Shown here one piece after another: positions 18,903-27,131 of a DNA stretch of 64,000 nt. The notes under the pieces were generated by a model. It was not told the DNA's origin. It saw nothing but the letters and a program-made list of their open reading frames with translations, and did not search any database. Both the position numbers and the translations under genes were made by a program. The DNA is from Pedobacter roseus (GTDB taxonomy: Bacteria; Bacteroidota; Bacteroidia; Sphingobacteriales; Sphingobacteriaceae). The DNA lies in contig NZ_CP060723.1 in assembly GCF_014395225.1 (NCBI RefSeq), positions 3,968,001 to 4,032,000 on the forward strand, written 5' to 3'. Each line of letters begins with the position of its first letter. The stretch's first letter is position 1.

Positions 18903-18910
18903 CAAAGGTA
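18903..18910 (-). promoter_or_regulatory. -7 promoter box (TACCTTTG) of the SDR gene
   Basis: Exact match to TAnnTTTG on the minus strand, 63 bases before the SDR start codon, in the gap between porT and the SDR gene. Confidence 0.5.
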
Positions 18911-18930
18911 AGTTTTTTTGGATTGTAAGC

Positions 18931-19728
18931 TTATTGAAAAATTAAACTGAATGTTAATTGACGTAATTTCAACTTATCTATCGGATTAGCATAAACGGTA
19001 TCGTCATGCTGGAGCAGATCACCTTTAGAATATGACAGCTTAATTTCGGGAGACATTTTAAAATATTCAAAATAAATATCAAAGCCGATGCCCGTCTCGT
19101 AAGACAGGTAATTACGCTGATTTTTTAAAAATTTATTTACCGGACTTTCACCTTCATCGAAGGTTTTCTTCTTTGAGGCAATATCAATAGAGTATTTTGC
19201 ACCACCAAGCCAATAAGCCCTGAAATTGTTCAACCTGTTAGATTTTACCTTTATCCCTAAAGGAAATTCGAACATGGTAGCCTGCACTTTCCGCTCAACC
19301 AGCGATTGAAAATTTTTGGTCTGCCCGTTACCCAGATCAATTGACGCCATTGGCTCATATTCGTAACTGACTACCCTATCACTAAATATAAGTGAAGGAG
19401 TTGCACGGATATCAAAGTTATCTGATATCATCCTGTTCATTACAAAGCCCAGTCCGAAACCCTGCGACGGCGTACTGTAAATTGCATTTAACCTTGAAGT
19501 TACGGGAATGCCCGAGTTGGGATCGTAAGATACACCTAACGAATTTGGCACCTCGTAAAAAGGTTCACGCCAATTCTGTTTTTTAAGGATTTTATATTCA
19601 GCAGAGATATATTGAAAATTAAAACCAAAACTCCAGTCTTCATCATCTATGCCACCGCCCCAGTTTTGGGCAAAAGCAGTTGTAGATGCAGCGAAGAGTG
19701 AAAGAATGAGGCTTAATTTTTTGATCAT
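18931..19728 (-). CDS. porT: PorT/SprT-like outer-membrane protein of type IX secretion
   Basis: A 265-aa beta-barrel-like protein with a signal peptide ending at AFAQ. Aromatic-rich strands follow, and the protein ends LRQLTFSLIFQ. The FGLGFVMNRMISDNFDIRATPSLIF segment, overall length and its position directly after ubiE match PorT, an inner component of the T9SS outer-membrane machinery. Its start overlaps the ubiE stop by 4 bases (ATGA). The name rests on recollection of the family and gene order, not a search; a generic porin-family protein is the alternative. Confidence 0.7.
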   Translation of the reverse strand: MIKKLSLILSLFAASTTAFAQNWGGGIDDEDWSFGFNFQYISAEYKILKKQNWREPFYEVPNSLGVSYDPNSGIPVTSRLNAIYSTPSQGFGLGFVMNRMISDNFDIRATPSLIFSDRVVSYEYEPMASIDLGNGQTKNFQSLVERKVQATMFEFPLGIKVKSNRLNNFRAYWLGGAKYSIDIASKKKTFDEGESPVNKFLKNQRNYLSYETGIGFDIYFEYFKMSPEIKLSYSKGDLLQHDDTVYANPIDKLKLRQLTFSLIFQ

Positions 19729-20456
19729 TTGGTCCCTACGTATATCGAACTTATTCCAAACGTTAAAATTCTTTGTTTGGTACTTTTGAAACCTATTTTT
19801 TCCATCAGGCCAGTAAAATCTTCTCCATCAGGGAAAGCCGCAACCGATTCTGGCAGATAGGTATAAGCCCTATGGTCTTTAGAAAACAGTTTCCCAAAGA
19901 AAGGTGTTACCTGTTTAAAATAGAAGCTATATAGTTGTTTTACCGGAAATACCTTTGGTTTAGAAAACTCTAATATTACCATTTTACCATTTGGTTTTAG
20001 CACGCGGTACATATCGGTTAAACCTTTTTCGAGGTTTTCGAAATTACGAACACCATAAGCACAGGTAATGGCATCAAAAGTATCATCCTCGAAATGCAAA
20101 CCTTCCGAATCGCCCACCTGAACGGTAAAAGTTTCGTTTAAGTTACGCTCATTGATCTTCTTTTTGGCTACATCAAGCATGCCCTCAGAAATATCTACAC
20201 CGATTACCTTTTCTGGATGAAGTTTTTTTATGGCTTCAAAAGCAAAATCGCCTGTTCCTGTAGCTACATCAAGCATAATCCGGGGTTGGATGGAAACCAG
20301 TTCTTTAATCGCTTTCTTACGCCACAATACATCGATGCCTAAAGAAAGGAAATGATTTAAAAAATCGTAGGTGCCCGAAATGTTATTAAACATGGTTGCA
20401 ACCTGCTCTTTTTTAGTTGCATCTTCTACTTGGTATGGAGTGATATTCTGATTCAT
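19725..20456 (-). CDS. ubiE: Demethylmenaquinone methyltransferase (UbiE/MenG)
   Basis: A 243-aa SAM-dependent C-methyltransferase for the last step of menaquinone synthesis. Visible motifs are FLNHFLSLGIDVLWRKK, the SAM site DVATGTGDFA, GVDISEGML, AYGVRNF and RVLKPNGKMVILEFSKP. The ATG at 20454-20456 is preferred over an in-frame TTG four codons earlier because a TATCTTTG box at 20466-20473 places the transcript start between them. The downstream porT gene overlaps by 4 bases. Confidence 0.95.
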   Translation of the reverse strand: MNQNITPYQVEDATKKEQVATMFNNISGTYDFLNHFLSLGIDVLWRKKAIKELVSIQPRIMLDVATGTGDFAFEAIKKLHPEKVIGVDISEGMLDVAKKKINERNLNETFTVQVGDSEGLHFEDDTFDAITCAYGVRNFENLEKGLTDMYRVLKPNGKMVILEFSKPKVFPVKQLYSFYFKQVTPFFGKLFSKDHRAYTYLPESVAAFPDGEDFTGLMEKIGFKSTKQRILTFGISSIYVGTK

Positions 20457-20465
20457 GATATGAGG

Positions 20466-20473
20466 CAAAGATA
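20466..20473 (-). promoter_or_regulatory. -7 promoter box (TATCTTTG) of ubiE-porT
   Basis: Exact TAnnTTTG match on the minus strand, 9 bases before the ubiE ATG. The predicted transcript has a leader of only about five bases. Confidence 0.6.
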
Positions 20474-20483
20474 GATAAAAGAG

Positions 20484-20592
20484 TTTGCAGTTGGGAGTTT
20501 TGAGTTTGCAGTTTAGCGATCGTCTTAAACTTTACGAATCGCTGACGACGGTAGGTTTTCAACTCCAAACGCCCAACTCTCAACTCAAAACT
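20484..20592. repeat. Word-repeat spacer between divergent ubiE and engB
   Basis: Left part: AGTTTGCAGTTGGGAG, TTTTGAGTTTGCAG. Right part holds their complements: CAACTCCAAACGCCC, AACTCTCAACTCAAAAC. The two halves can pair imperfectly around about 20535. The element lies between the two outward-facing -7 boxes. Confidence 0.55.
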
Positions 20593-20598
20593 AATTCT

Positions 20599-20606
20599 TA
20601 CCTTTG
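20599..20606 (+). promoter_or_regulatory. -7 promoter box (TACCTTTG) of engB
   Basis: Exact TAnnTTTG match ending four bases before the engB ATG at 20611, implying a leaderless or nearly leaderless transcript. This also settles the engB start. Confidence 0.6.
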
Positions 20607-20610
20607 CGCT

Positions 20611-21234
20611 ATGATTATCAAAACGGCAACATTTGTTTGCAGCAACACCCAAATCTCGGCCCTGCCGGCGCCATTAATGCCCGAATATGCATTTATTGGC
20701 CGCTCTAACGTGGGTAAATCTTCACTGATCAATATGTTGGTTAATCAGCATGGATTGGCTAAAACTTCTCAGCGACCAGGAAAAACCCAGTTAATTAATC
20801 ACTTTCTGATTAATGAGAAATGGTACATTGTCGATTTACCCGGTTATGGTTATGCCAAGGTTTCGAAAACAAGCAGAGAAAAATGGGAAAAATTTATCCG
20901 CGCTTACATTACCAAAAGAGAAAGCTTACAGTGCGTTTTCGTTTTAATTGATAGCCGTTTAGAGCCACAGGGAATAGACATTGAATTTTGCTACTGGTTA
21001 GGCGAAAAACAGATTCCTTTTTCATTAATTTTTACCAAAGCCGATAAACAAGGGATGACCACCACCCAGAAAAATGTTGCGGCCTTTAAGAAAAAATTAG
21101 GGGAGTTTTTTGAAGAGATCCCGGCTACCTTTATTACTTCTGCCGAAAAGGGCAACGGAAAAGACGAGGTTTTAAATTTCATCTATGAAGTGAATAAAGA
21201 TTTCGTAGTGCCGACAGATTATAAAAAGTTTTAG
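20611..21234 (+). CDS. engB: Ribosome biogenesis GTP-binding protein EngB/YsxC
   Basis: A 207-aa GTPase needed for large ribosomal subunit assembly. The G motifs are visible in order: G1 GRSNVGKSS, G3 DLPGYGYAKVS, G4 TKADK and G5 TSAEKGNG. The start is the ATG at 20611 (MIIKTATFVCSNTQ). A longer frame from 20485 reads through a repeat spacer and the -7 box and was rejected. Confidence 0.96.
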   Translation: MIIKTATFVCSNTQISALPAPLMPEYAFIGRSNVGKSSLINMLVNQHGLAKTSQRPGKTQLINHFLINEKWYIVDLPGYGYAKVSKTSREKWEKFIRAYITKRESLQCVFVLIDSRLEPQGIDIEFCYWLGEKQIPFSLIFTKADKQGMTTTQKNVAAFKKKLGEFFEEIPATFITSAEKGNGKDEVLNFIYEVNKDFVVPTDYKKF

Positions 21235-21435
21235 GTGGTTTATTAGTTCATTAGTCAATAGTTCATAGTCCATGGCCCACAAGCGATTGCTTAAAGTTGA
21301 TAGTTCATGGTTTAGTTGTTGATACATAAATTAATTTTAAGACTGATTTTTCTTTGAACTATTAAACTATGAACGATCAAACCATTGACCCAACTAACAC
21401 AATTAACCAGTTAACCGATTTGTACAGTTAACCTT
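21235..21435. repeat. Word-repeat spacer between engB and the UbiA gene
   Basis: Left words: TTAGTTCATTAGTC, AATAGTTCATAGTCCATGG, AGTTGATAGTTCATGG. Right words are complements: GAACTATTAAACTATGAAC, CAAACCATTGACCC. It ends with TTAACC words (21402-21432) of the same type as at 8265 and 62873. Confidence 0.55.
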
Positions 21436-21443
21436 TCTAATAA

Positions 21444-22301
21444 ATGAAAAAATACTTTTCACTCGTATTATTCGCTCACTCTGTTTTTGCGCTTCCATTT
21501 GCCATGATTGGCTTCTTTTTAGGTGTAACGACTACCGAAAATCCATTTTCATGGTATAAACTGATTTTGGTTTTGCTATGTATGGTTTTTGCCCGTAACT
21601 CTGCTATGGCTTTTAACCGTTATCTGGATCGGAATATCGATGCTAAAAATCCGCGCACTAAGATGCGTGACATTCCTGCTGGTAAAGTTTCGGCTAATGA
21701 AGCCCTGATTTTCGTCATTGCCAACTGTGTGTTTTTCGCCATTACCACTTATTTTATTAATCCGCTTTGCTTCTATTTATCACCGGTTGCGTTGTTTGTA
21801 GTTTTATTTTACAGCTACACTAAACGTTTTACAGCACTATGCCATTTGGTATTAGGCTTAGGACTTGCCTTAGCTCCAATTGGTGCCTATATTGCTGTAA
21901 CCGGACATTTTGCCTTGGTTCCTGTACTATATTCATTAACTGTACTTTTCTGGGTAAGTGGATTTGACATTATTTATGCTTTACAGGATGAAGAATTTGA
22001 CCGCGAAGAGAATTTACACTCCATTCCATCTGCACTTGGCATTAAAAATGCTTTAAATGTTTCGGTGCTGCTACATGTATTATCTGCCACCTGTGTAATT
22101 TTACCAGTGTTTTTCACATCTTTCAGCTGGGTTTATTACGTAGGTATTGTGTTTTTCTGTTCGATGTTGATTTATCAGCACTTACTGGTTAAACCAAACG
22201 ATATCAGCAAAGTAAACAGGGCCTTTCAAACCTTAAACGGTTATGCATCGGTGGTATTTGCTGTATGCTTTTTAATTGATGCGTATTTGAGACATAAATA
22301 A
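21444..22301 (+). CDS. UbiA-family polyprenyltransferase, probably for menaquinone
   Basis: A 285-aa integral membrane protein with about eight to nine hydrophobic helices. The two Asp-rich motifs that bind prenyl diphosphate through Mg are NRYLDRNIDAKNPRT (about residues 52-66) and DEEFDREEN (about 180-188), and MRDIPAGKVS follows the first. These fit the UbiA-like subgroup called MqnP/4-hydroxybenzoate prenyltransferase-like. In an organism with menaquinone a role in that pathway is likely. Whether it serves the futalosine or the classical route cannot be decided here. Confidence 0.85.
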   Translation: MKKYFSLVLFAHSVFALPFAMIGFFLGVTTTENPFSWYKLILVLLCMVFARNSAMAFNRYLDRNIDAKNPRTKMRDIPAGKVSANEALIFVIANCVFFAITTYFINPLCFYLSPVALFVVLFYSYTKRFTALCHLVLGLGLALAPIGAYIAVTGHFALVPVLYSLTVLFWVSGFDIIYALQDEEFDREENLHSIPSALGIKNALNVSVLLHVLSATCVILPVFFTSFSWVYYVGIVFFCSMLIYQHLLVKPNDISKVNRAFQTLNGYASVVFAVCFLIDAYLRHK

Positions 22302-22304
22302 TAA

Positions 22305-22380
22305 ATGAGAGAATGAGTGAGTTTTGAATGAGAGAATGGCAAACATTCACTCAATCATTCATTCTCAAATTCAATAATTA
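22305..22380. repeat. Word-repeat spacer (GAATGAGTGAG and complements)
   Basis: GAGAATGAGTGAGTTTTG and GAATGAGAGAATGG on the left are answered by CATTCACTCAATC and ATTCATTCTCAAATTC on the right, giving an imperfect hairpin in the short gap before the peptidase gene. Confidence 0.5.
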
Positions 22381-22385
22381 CAAAA

Positions 22386-24089
22386 ATGATAACAAAGAAA
22401 CCCAGAACATATATCCCACAGGAATTAACCATTACCTGGGAAAATTTAGAACCCCTTTTTACTGAATTACAGCACCGCGAAATAAACAATGCTGCTGAAC
22501 TGGAGCAATGGTTAAAAGACCGTTCCGAGCTGGAGGCTGCTCTGGAAGAAGATTTTGCCTGGAGATACATTAAAATGAGCTGCGATACGGCTAATGAAGA
22601 ACTGGTTAAGAACTTTCAATATTTTGCTACAGAAATAGAACCGAAAATTTCTCCACTTGGCAACGAACTGAATAAAAAGTTTGTGGAAAGTCCGTTTATG
22701 GAAGATCTTGACAAAGAGAAATATTTCGTTTACAGTCGTGCAATAAAAAAAGCCCTTGAGCTTTACCGCGATGAAAACATTGAACTATTCACCGAGTTGC
22801 AGGTAAAACAACAGAAATATCAAGGTACTACCGGAGCAATGAGTGTGCAGATTAACGGACAGGAATATACTTTGGAGCAGGCATCTATCTTTATTAAAGA
22901 TTTAAATCGCGAGGTACGCGAAAATGCCTGGAAAACCATCCAGCAACGTCGTTTAATTGACAAAGATGACTTGAACATCCTTTTTGATGAACTGATTAAA
23001 CTACGTAACCAGGTTGCATTAAATGCAGGTTTCGAAAACTACCGCGATTATATGTTTCAGGCTTTGGGCCGTTTCGATTATACGCCTCAGGATTGTTATG
23101 ATTTTGCCAATGCAATTGAAAAAGAAATTGTTCCGATATTAAAAGAACAGGCCGAAAAACGCCGCGAATCTTTAGGTTTAGAAGTGTTAAAACCTTGGGA
23201 TTTAGAAGTAAGCGTAAGTGGTAAGCCAGCTTTAAAACCGTTTAACAATGGCGAAGAACTGATTGATAAAAGTATTGCCTGTTTTAATGCCATTGATGAA
23301 AAATTAGGGGCAAAACTGGCTACCATGAAAGCTAACAACCTATTTGATGTAGAAAGCAGAAAAGGAAAGGCACCAGGTGGTTACAATTATCCCTTGGCCG
23401 AAACCGGAGCACCATTTATATTTATGAACTCGGCAAACTCGCTCCGCGATTTAACCACAATGGTTCATGAAGGTGGTCATGCTATACACACTTTTTTAAC
23501 GGCTAATTTAGAGCTGAACGATTTTAAACATTGCCCATCTGAAGTAGCTGAGCTTGCTTCAATGAGCATGGAGTTAATCTCTATGGATAACTGGGATGTT
23601 TATTTCGACAATGAAGAAGATTTAAATCGCGCCAAAAAAGAACAATTGGCAGATGTGTTAAAAACATTGCCCTGGGTTGCCGTAATTGATCAGTTTCAGC
23701 ACTGGATTTACACCAACCCTAACCACACCGCTGCCGACCGCGAAGAAACTTTTAAGCAGATTTATAACCGTTTTGGAGCTGGTTTTGCCGATTGGACAGA
23801 TTTAGAACAGCAATTTGGCAACGGATGGCAGAAACAACTTCATTTATTCGAAGTTCCATTTTACTATGTCGAGTATGCAATTGCGCAATTAGGTGCCATT
23901 GCCGTTTGGAAAAACTATAAAGAAAACCCAGAAAAAGCGCTGGAACAATATCTCGCAGCACTTTCTTTAGGCTACACTAAACCAATGAACGAAATATATG
24001 AAACCGCGGGGATCAAATTTGATTTCAGTGCTGAATATGTAAAAGAACTGGCAGGTTTTGTGAAATCGGAATTGGAGAAATTGGGTTAA
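22386..24089 (+). CDS. M3-family oligoendopeptidase (PepF-like)
   Basis: A 567-aa cytoplasmic zinc metallopeptidase that cleaves short peptides. The zinc motif is MVHEGGHAIHTFL (HExxH), and the third ligand Glu lies in CPSEVAELASMSMELIS about 25 residues later, as is usual for M3 peptidases. A helical N-terminal domain (about 1-190) precedes the catalytic domain. No signal peptide is seen. A strong terminator follows at 24153. Confidence 0.93.
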   Translation: MITKKPRTYIPQELTITWENLEPLFTELQHREINNAAELEQWLKDRSELEAALEEDFAWRYIKMSCDTANEELVKNFQYFATEIEPKISPLGNELNKKFVESPFMEDLDKEKYFVYSRAIKKALELYRDENIELFTELQVKQQKYQGTTGAMSVQINGQEYTLEQASIFIKDLNREVRENAWKTIQQRRLIDKDDLNILFDELIKLRNQVALNAGFENYRDYMFQALGRFDYTPQDCYDFANAIEKEIVPILKEQAEKRRESLGLEVLKPWDLEVSVSGKPALKPFNNGEELIDKSIACFNAIDEKLGAKLATMKANNLFDVESRKGKAPGGYNYPLAETGAPFIFMNSANSLRDLTTMVHEGGHAIHTFLTANLELNDFKHCPSEVAELASMSMELISMDNWDVYFDNEEDLNRAKKEQLADVLKTLPWVAVIDQFQHWIYTNPNHTAADREETFKQIYNRFGAGFADWTDLEQQFGNGWQKQLHLFEVPFYYVEYAIAQLGAIAVWKNYKENPEKALEQYLAALSLGYTKPMNEIYETAGIKFDFSAEYVKELAGFVKSELEKLG

Positions 24090-24152
24090 GGAAAGGTAGA
24101 AGGTTTGAAGGTGGAGGGCTGGAAGGTTTTCACCTCGTTTTACATCATACGG

Positions 24153-24179
24153 GTCGTGGCGTTTCGCCACGACTTTTTT
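24153..24179 (+). terminator. Rho-independent terminator after the M3 peptidase gene
   Basis: A perfect 9-bp GC-rich stem (GTCGTGGCG / CGCCACGAC) with loop TTT, followed by TTTTTT, 63 bases after the stop codon. Confidence 0.88.
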
Positions 24180-24300
24180 GTTTTTATGAACCACAGATAA
24201 AAAGGATGAACACAGATTAATACTAGTTCTGGTTTTAGCGTCCCGCTAAGACCCTGTACTTTTTTTGCCACTGAAACACAGAGAATACGGAAACCTTTAC
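24180..24300. other. Gene-free spacer with remnants of dispersed repeats
   Basis: Contains ACCACAGATAAAAAGGATG-type sequence followed by AACACAGAT, a wording that recurs in spacers of many bacteria, and a small inverted repeat TTAGCG-TCC-CGCTAA at 24235-24249. A second version of TGCCAC..GAAA.ACAGAGAA at 24266 recurs at 24422. No ORF or RNA gene is evident. Confidence 0.45.
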
Positions 24301-24574
24301 GCTTCGACTCCGCTCAGCGTAACCAATCGAGTGGGATTCAACTAAAGCGATCGCTATTGTACTAAACCCTGAACTTTAGAAAAGACCAATGAACAAATGG
24401 CCAATGAACCATTGATTTTTCTGCCACGGAAATACAGAGAACACAGAAACTTTAAATACGCTTCGACTCCGCTCAGCGCGACCAATTGAGTGGGATTCAA
24501 CTAAAGCGATCGCTATTGTACTAAACCCTGAACTTTGGAAAAGACCAATGAACAAATGGCCAATGAACCATTGA
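24301..24574. repeat. Two direct copies of a 115-bp sequence, period 159 bp
   Basis: Copies at 24301-24415 and 24460-24574 differ at only 4 of 115 positions. Each begins GCTTCGACTCCGCTCAGCG, contains AGCGATCGCT and ends ACAAATGGCCAATGAACC. The sequence between and before them (from 24266 and 24422) is a more diverged part of the same unit. It makes up most of the 616-bp spacer between the peptidase and barrel genes. No coding capacity is convincing. Confidence 0.85.
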
Positions 24575-24705
24575 ACCAACTGTAAAAAAATGTTAATTGG
24601 GTTAAACATTGTTAAAAACCACTGTTTAATGCACCTAATGATTTAGTTTCGTTTCAATTCCTAATCAGATAAAAGGAAAACTAATCATCAGATCCCTAAT
24701 TAACA

Positions 24706-27129
24706 ATGAAAATATTCGCTCCATATTTTACGCTCTCTCTATTATTTTGGAATACCGTTTCTGCACAGCATACAAAAATCCGCATTACAGGTATGGTGGT
24801 TACCAAAAACGGAATTAAGGTTTTAGCTAACCTTAAATTCACCAGCCTGAAAGATACCTCGTTTGTTAAAATAGTTAGCACCGATAAAGAAGGCAATTAT
24901 GTATTGGAAGGATTTCCGCAAGGTAAGTTCAAAGTCGTGGTTAATGCAGTGGGTTATAAAATGGTTGAAGAAACTTTTCAGTCATTTGCAGGCAAAACCA
25001 ATATGGATTTAAGTTTTAACCTCGAAGCTGAGGTAAAAGAACTCGAAAGCGTTGTGGTTGCTGGTCGTATAGCATTAATTGAAAGGCATAACGATAAAAC
25101 GGTAATGAATGTAGAAAACAGCATTGTTGCAACCGGCAATACAGCGCTCGAAATCCTTGCTAAAATGCCAGGCGTAACCGTTAATCAGGATGGGATCATT
25201 AGTATAAAAGGAAAATCAGGCGTAAATGTGCTGATTGATGGAAAATCGACATATTTATCAGCAGAACAACTGGCTACAAGGCTGCGATCGTTAAACAGTA
25301 ATGAAATTAAAACGATTGAACTGATGACCAACCCATCTTCCAGATATGATGCCGAAGGGAATGCAGGGATACTCAATATCAAGTTAAAAAAGAATACCAG
25401 TTACGGCACAAATGGAAGTATAGATCTGGGCTTTGGATACGGAAAAAACGCGAAAAGCGATGCCGGGATCTCCATCAACCACCGGGATAAAAATGTCAAT
25501 ATTTTTGGCAGTTTTGCAAATAATAACAATAAAGCAAACGAAGACCTCGATATTTTAAGGATAGCAAAAGGCGCTGATCAGGATACTTATTTCCATCAAT
25601 ATAACACACAAATCAGATCTACACACAACAACAATTACAAAGCGGGCATCGATTATTTCATTAATGAGAAAAATACTTTGGGTTTCTTAACTACAGGTTA
25701 TTTTAATAATGGCCACGACTTATCAAACGGAGGTACGGCTATCGGGCAAAATTTCACGAAAGTCGATTCTTCGATCATTGCCGATAATCCTGCAAAAAAC
25801 AAATACCGCAACCAGGCCTATAATCTCAATTATAAAAGTGTTTTGGATACGCTCGGCCAGGAATTTTCTATCGATTTAGATTATGCAAAATACCACAGTG
25901 AAGAAAATACCCTTTACCAAAACTTCTTTTTTGATCAAACCGGTTCAAACTATAAATCGCCCGCCATTTTCAGGAATGCCACACCTTCATTTATCAAAAT
26001 TAAGGCTGCAAAAATTGATTATACATTGCCTTTAAACGCTACCACAAAATTAGATTTAGGGTTAAAAAGCAGCTGGGTAAGTACAGATAACGATTTTCAA
26101 TTCGAAAACCTTATTGGAACAGATTGGAAGAACGACGTAAACAGCAGTAACCATTTTATTTACGACGAAAATATCAACTCAGCATATACCACATTAAAAC
26201 ACGAATTTAAATCAACCAGTATTGAAATCGGTTTAAGAATGGAGCAGACCAACTCAAAAGGCAATTCTATTAATGATAATAAGATTGTGAAACGCAGTTA
26301 TTTTGATTTTTTCCCAAGTTTTAGCGTCAATCAAACCTTAAATCCGAATCATGAAATCGGTTTTTCTTATAGCAGAAGAATTGATCGCCCCGATTATAAA
26401 TCGCTTAATCCATTTGTATATTTTGTTGATCTCTATACTTTTAGCCAGGGCAACCCTTTTCTTAATCCACAGTACACCAATGCTTTTCAGCTTTCTTATA
26501 ATTATAAAAAGACATTGAATATTTCGCTGGGTTACAGCATTACCAATAACCTTATTATCGATGTGTTATTACCCGAAAACGAGAAGAAAACACTTTACCA
26601 GACCGTCCAGAACCTGGATAAACAATATGCTTATGATTTAACGATCGGCTACCCTACTACGATTACAAAATTCTGGAGCATGGACAATACGCTTACCAGT
26701 ACCTACAATCAGATCAAAACATCAAACTTAGAAAATGGTGGCTACGACAGAAAGAAAGTGAATTTCATGATTAGCAGCAATCATACTTTTACCCTTAGTC
26801 CAACAACTGCGGCAGAACTTTCGGGCGAGTATGCATCATCGCAGATTTATGGCACTTATGCCATTAAACCATATTATGGTATTGACTTCGGACTTAAAAA
26901 ATCATTCTTTAATAAAAAGCTCAATGTTAAACTTGCCGTCAATGATGTACTTAATTCCAGAAAGGCAAGGATCAGCAGTGCACTTTCCGGCTTAGATTAT
27001 AACCTCACCCAAAAACAGGAAACAAGGGTTTACCGCCTTAGTTTAAATTACATTTTTGGCAGTAGCAGCGTTAAGGGTACACGCGAGCGCAAAACCAGTG
27101 TAACTGATGAAGAAGGCCGGATTAAATAG
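24706..27129 (+). CDS. Outer-membrane beta-barrel protein of the TonB-receptor superfamily
   Basis: 807 aa. A signal peptide (MKIFAPYFTLSLLFWNTVSAQ) is followed by a carboxypeptidase-regulatory-like domain (about 25-115), a plug-like domain (about 130-235, with LEILAKMPGVTVNQDG and VNVLIDGKSTYLS) and a barrel of the OMP_b-brl_3 type. The barrel contains RRIDRPDYKSLNPFVYF and the INxLxNPSSRYDAEGNAG-like element that marks this subgroup. It stands alone without a SusD partner. The ligand is unknown. A gene-free repeat region lies upstream and a convergent transporter gene starts 3 bases after its end. Confidence 0.85.
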   Translation: MKIFAPYFTLSLLFWNTVSAQHTKIRITGMVVTKNGIKVLANLKFTSLKDTSFVKIVSTDKEGNYVLEGFPQGKFKVVVNAVGYKMVEETFQSFAGKTNMDLSFNLEAEVKELESVVVAGRIALIERHNDKTVMNVENSIVATGNTALEILAKMPGVTVNQDGIISIKGKSGVNVLIDGKSTYLSAEQLATRLRSLNSNEIKTIELMTNPSSRYDAEGNAGILNIKLKKNTSYGTNGSIDLGFGYGKNAKSDAGISINHRDKNVNIFGSFANNNNKANEDLDILRIAKGADQDTYFHQYNTQIRSTHNNNYKAGIDYFINEKNTLGFLTTGYFNNGHDLSNGGTAIGQNFTKVDSSIIADNPAKNKYRNQAYNLNYKSVLDTLGQEFSIDLDYAKYHSEENTLYQNFFFDQTGSNYKSPAIFRNATPSFIKIKAAKIDYTLPLNATTKLDLGLKSSWVSTDNDFQFENLIGTDWKNDVNSSNHFIYDENINSAYTTLKHEFKSTSIEIGLRMEQTNSKGNSINDNKIVKRSYFDFFPSFSVNQTLNPNHEIGFSYSRRIDRPDYKSLNPFVYFVDLYTFSQGNPFLNPQYTNAFQLSYNYKKTLNISLGYSITNNLIIDVLLPENEKKTLYQTVQNLDKQYAYDLTIGYPTTITKFWSMDNTLTSTYNQIKTSNLENGGYDRKKVNFMISSNHTFTLSPTTAAELSGEYASSQIYGTYAIKPYYGIDFGLKKSFFNKKLNVKLAVNDVLNSRKARISSALSGLDYNLTQKQETRVYRLSLNYIFGSSSVKGTRERKTSVTDEEGRIK

Positions 27130-27131
27130 TA

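Noticed and set aside
24346..24514. AGCGATCGCT, resembling the cyanobacterial HIP1 octamer, at 24346 and 24505
   Set aside because: Only two copies, both inside the two halves of one recent duplication; no abundance as expected for HIP1.
24376..24609. 77-aa minus-strand frame in the repeat spacer
   Set aside because: Its protein is itself a repeat because it crosses both copies of the duplicated DNA; no start context or coding pattern.
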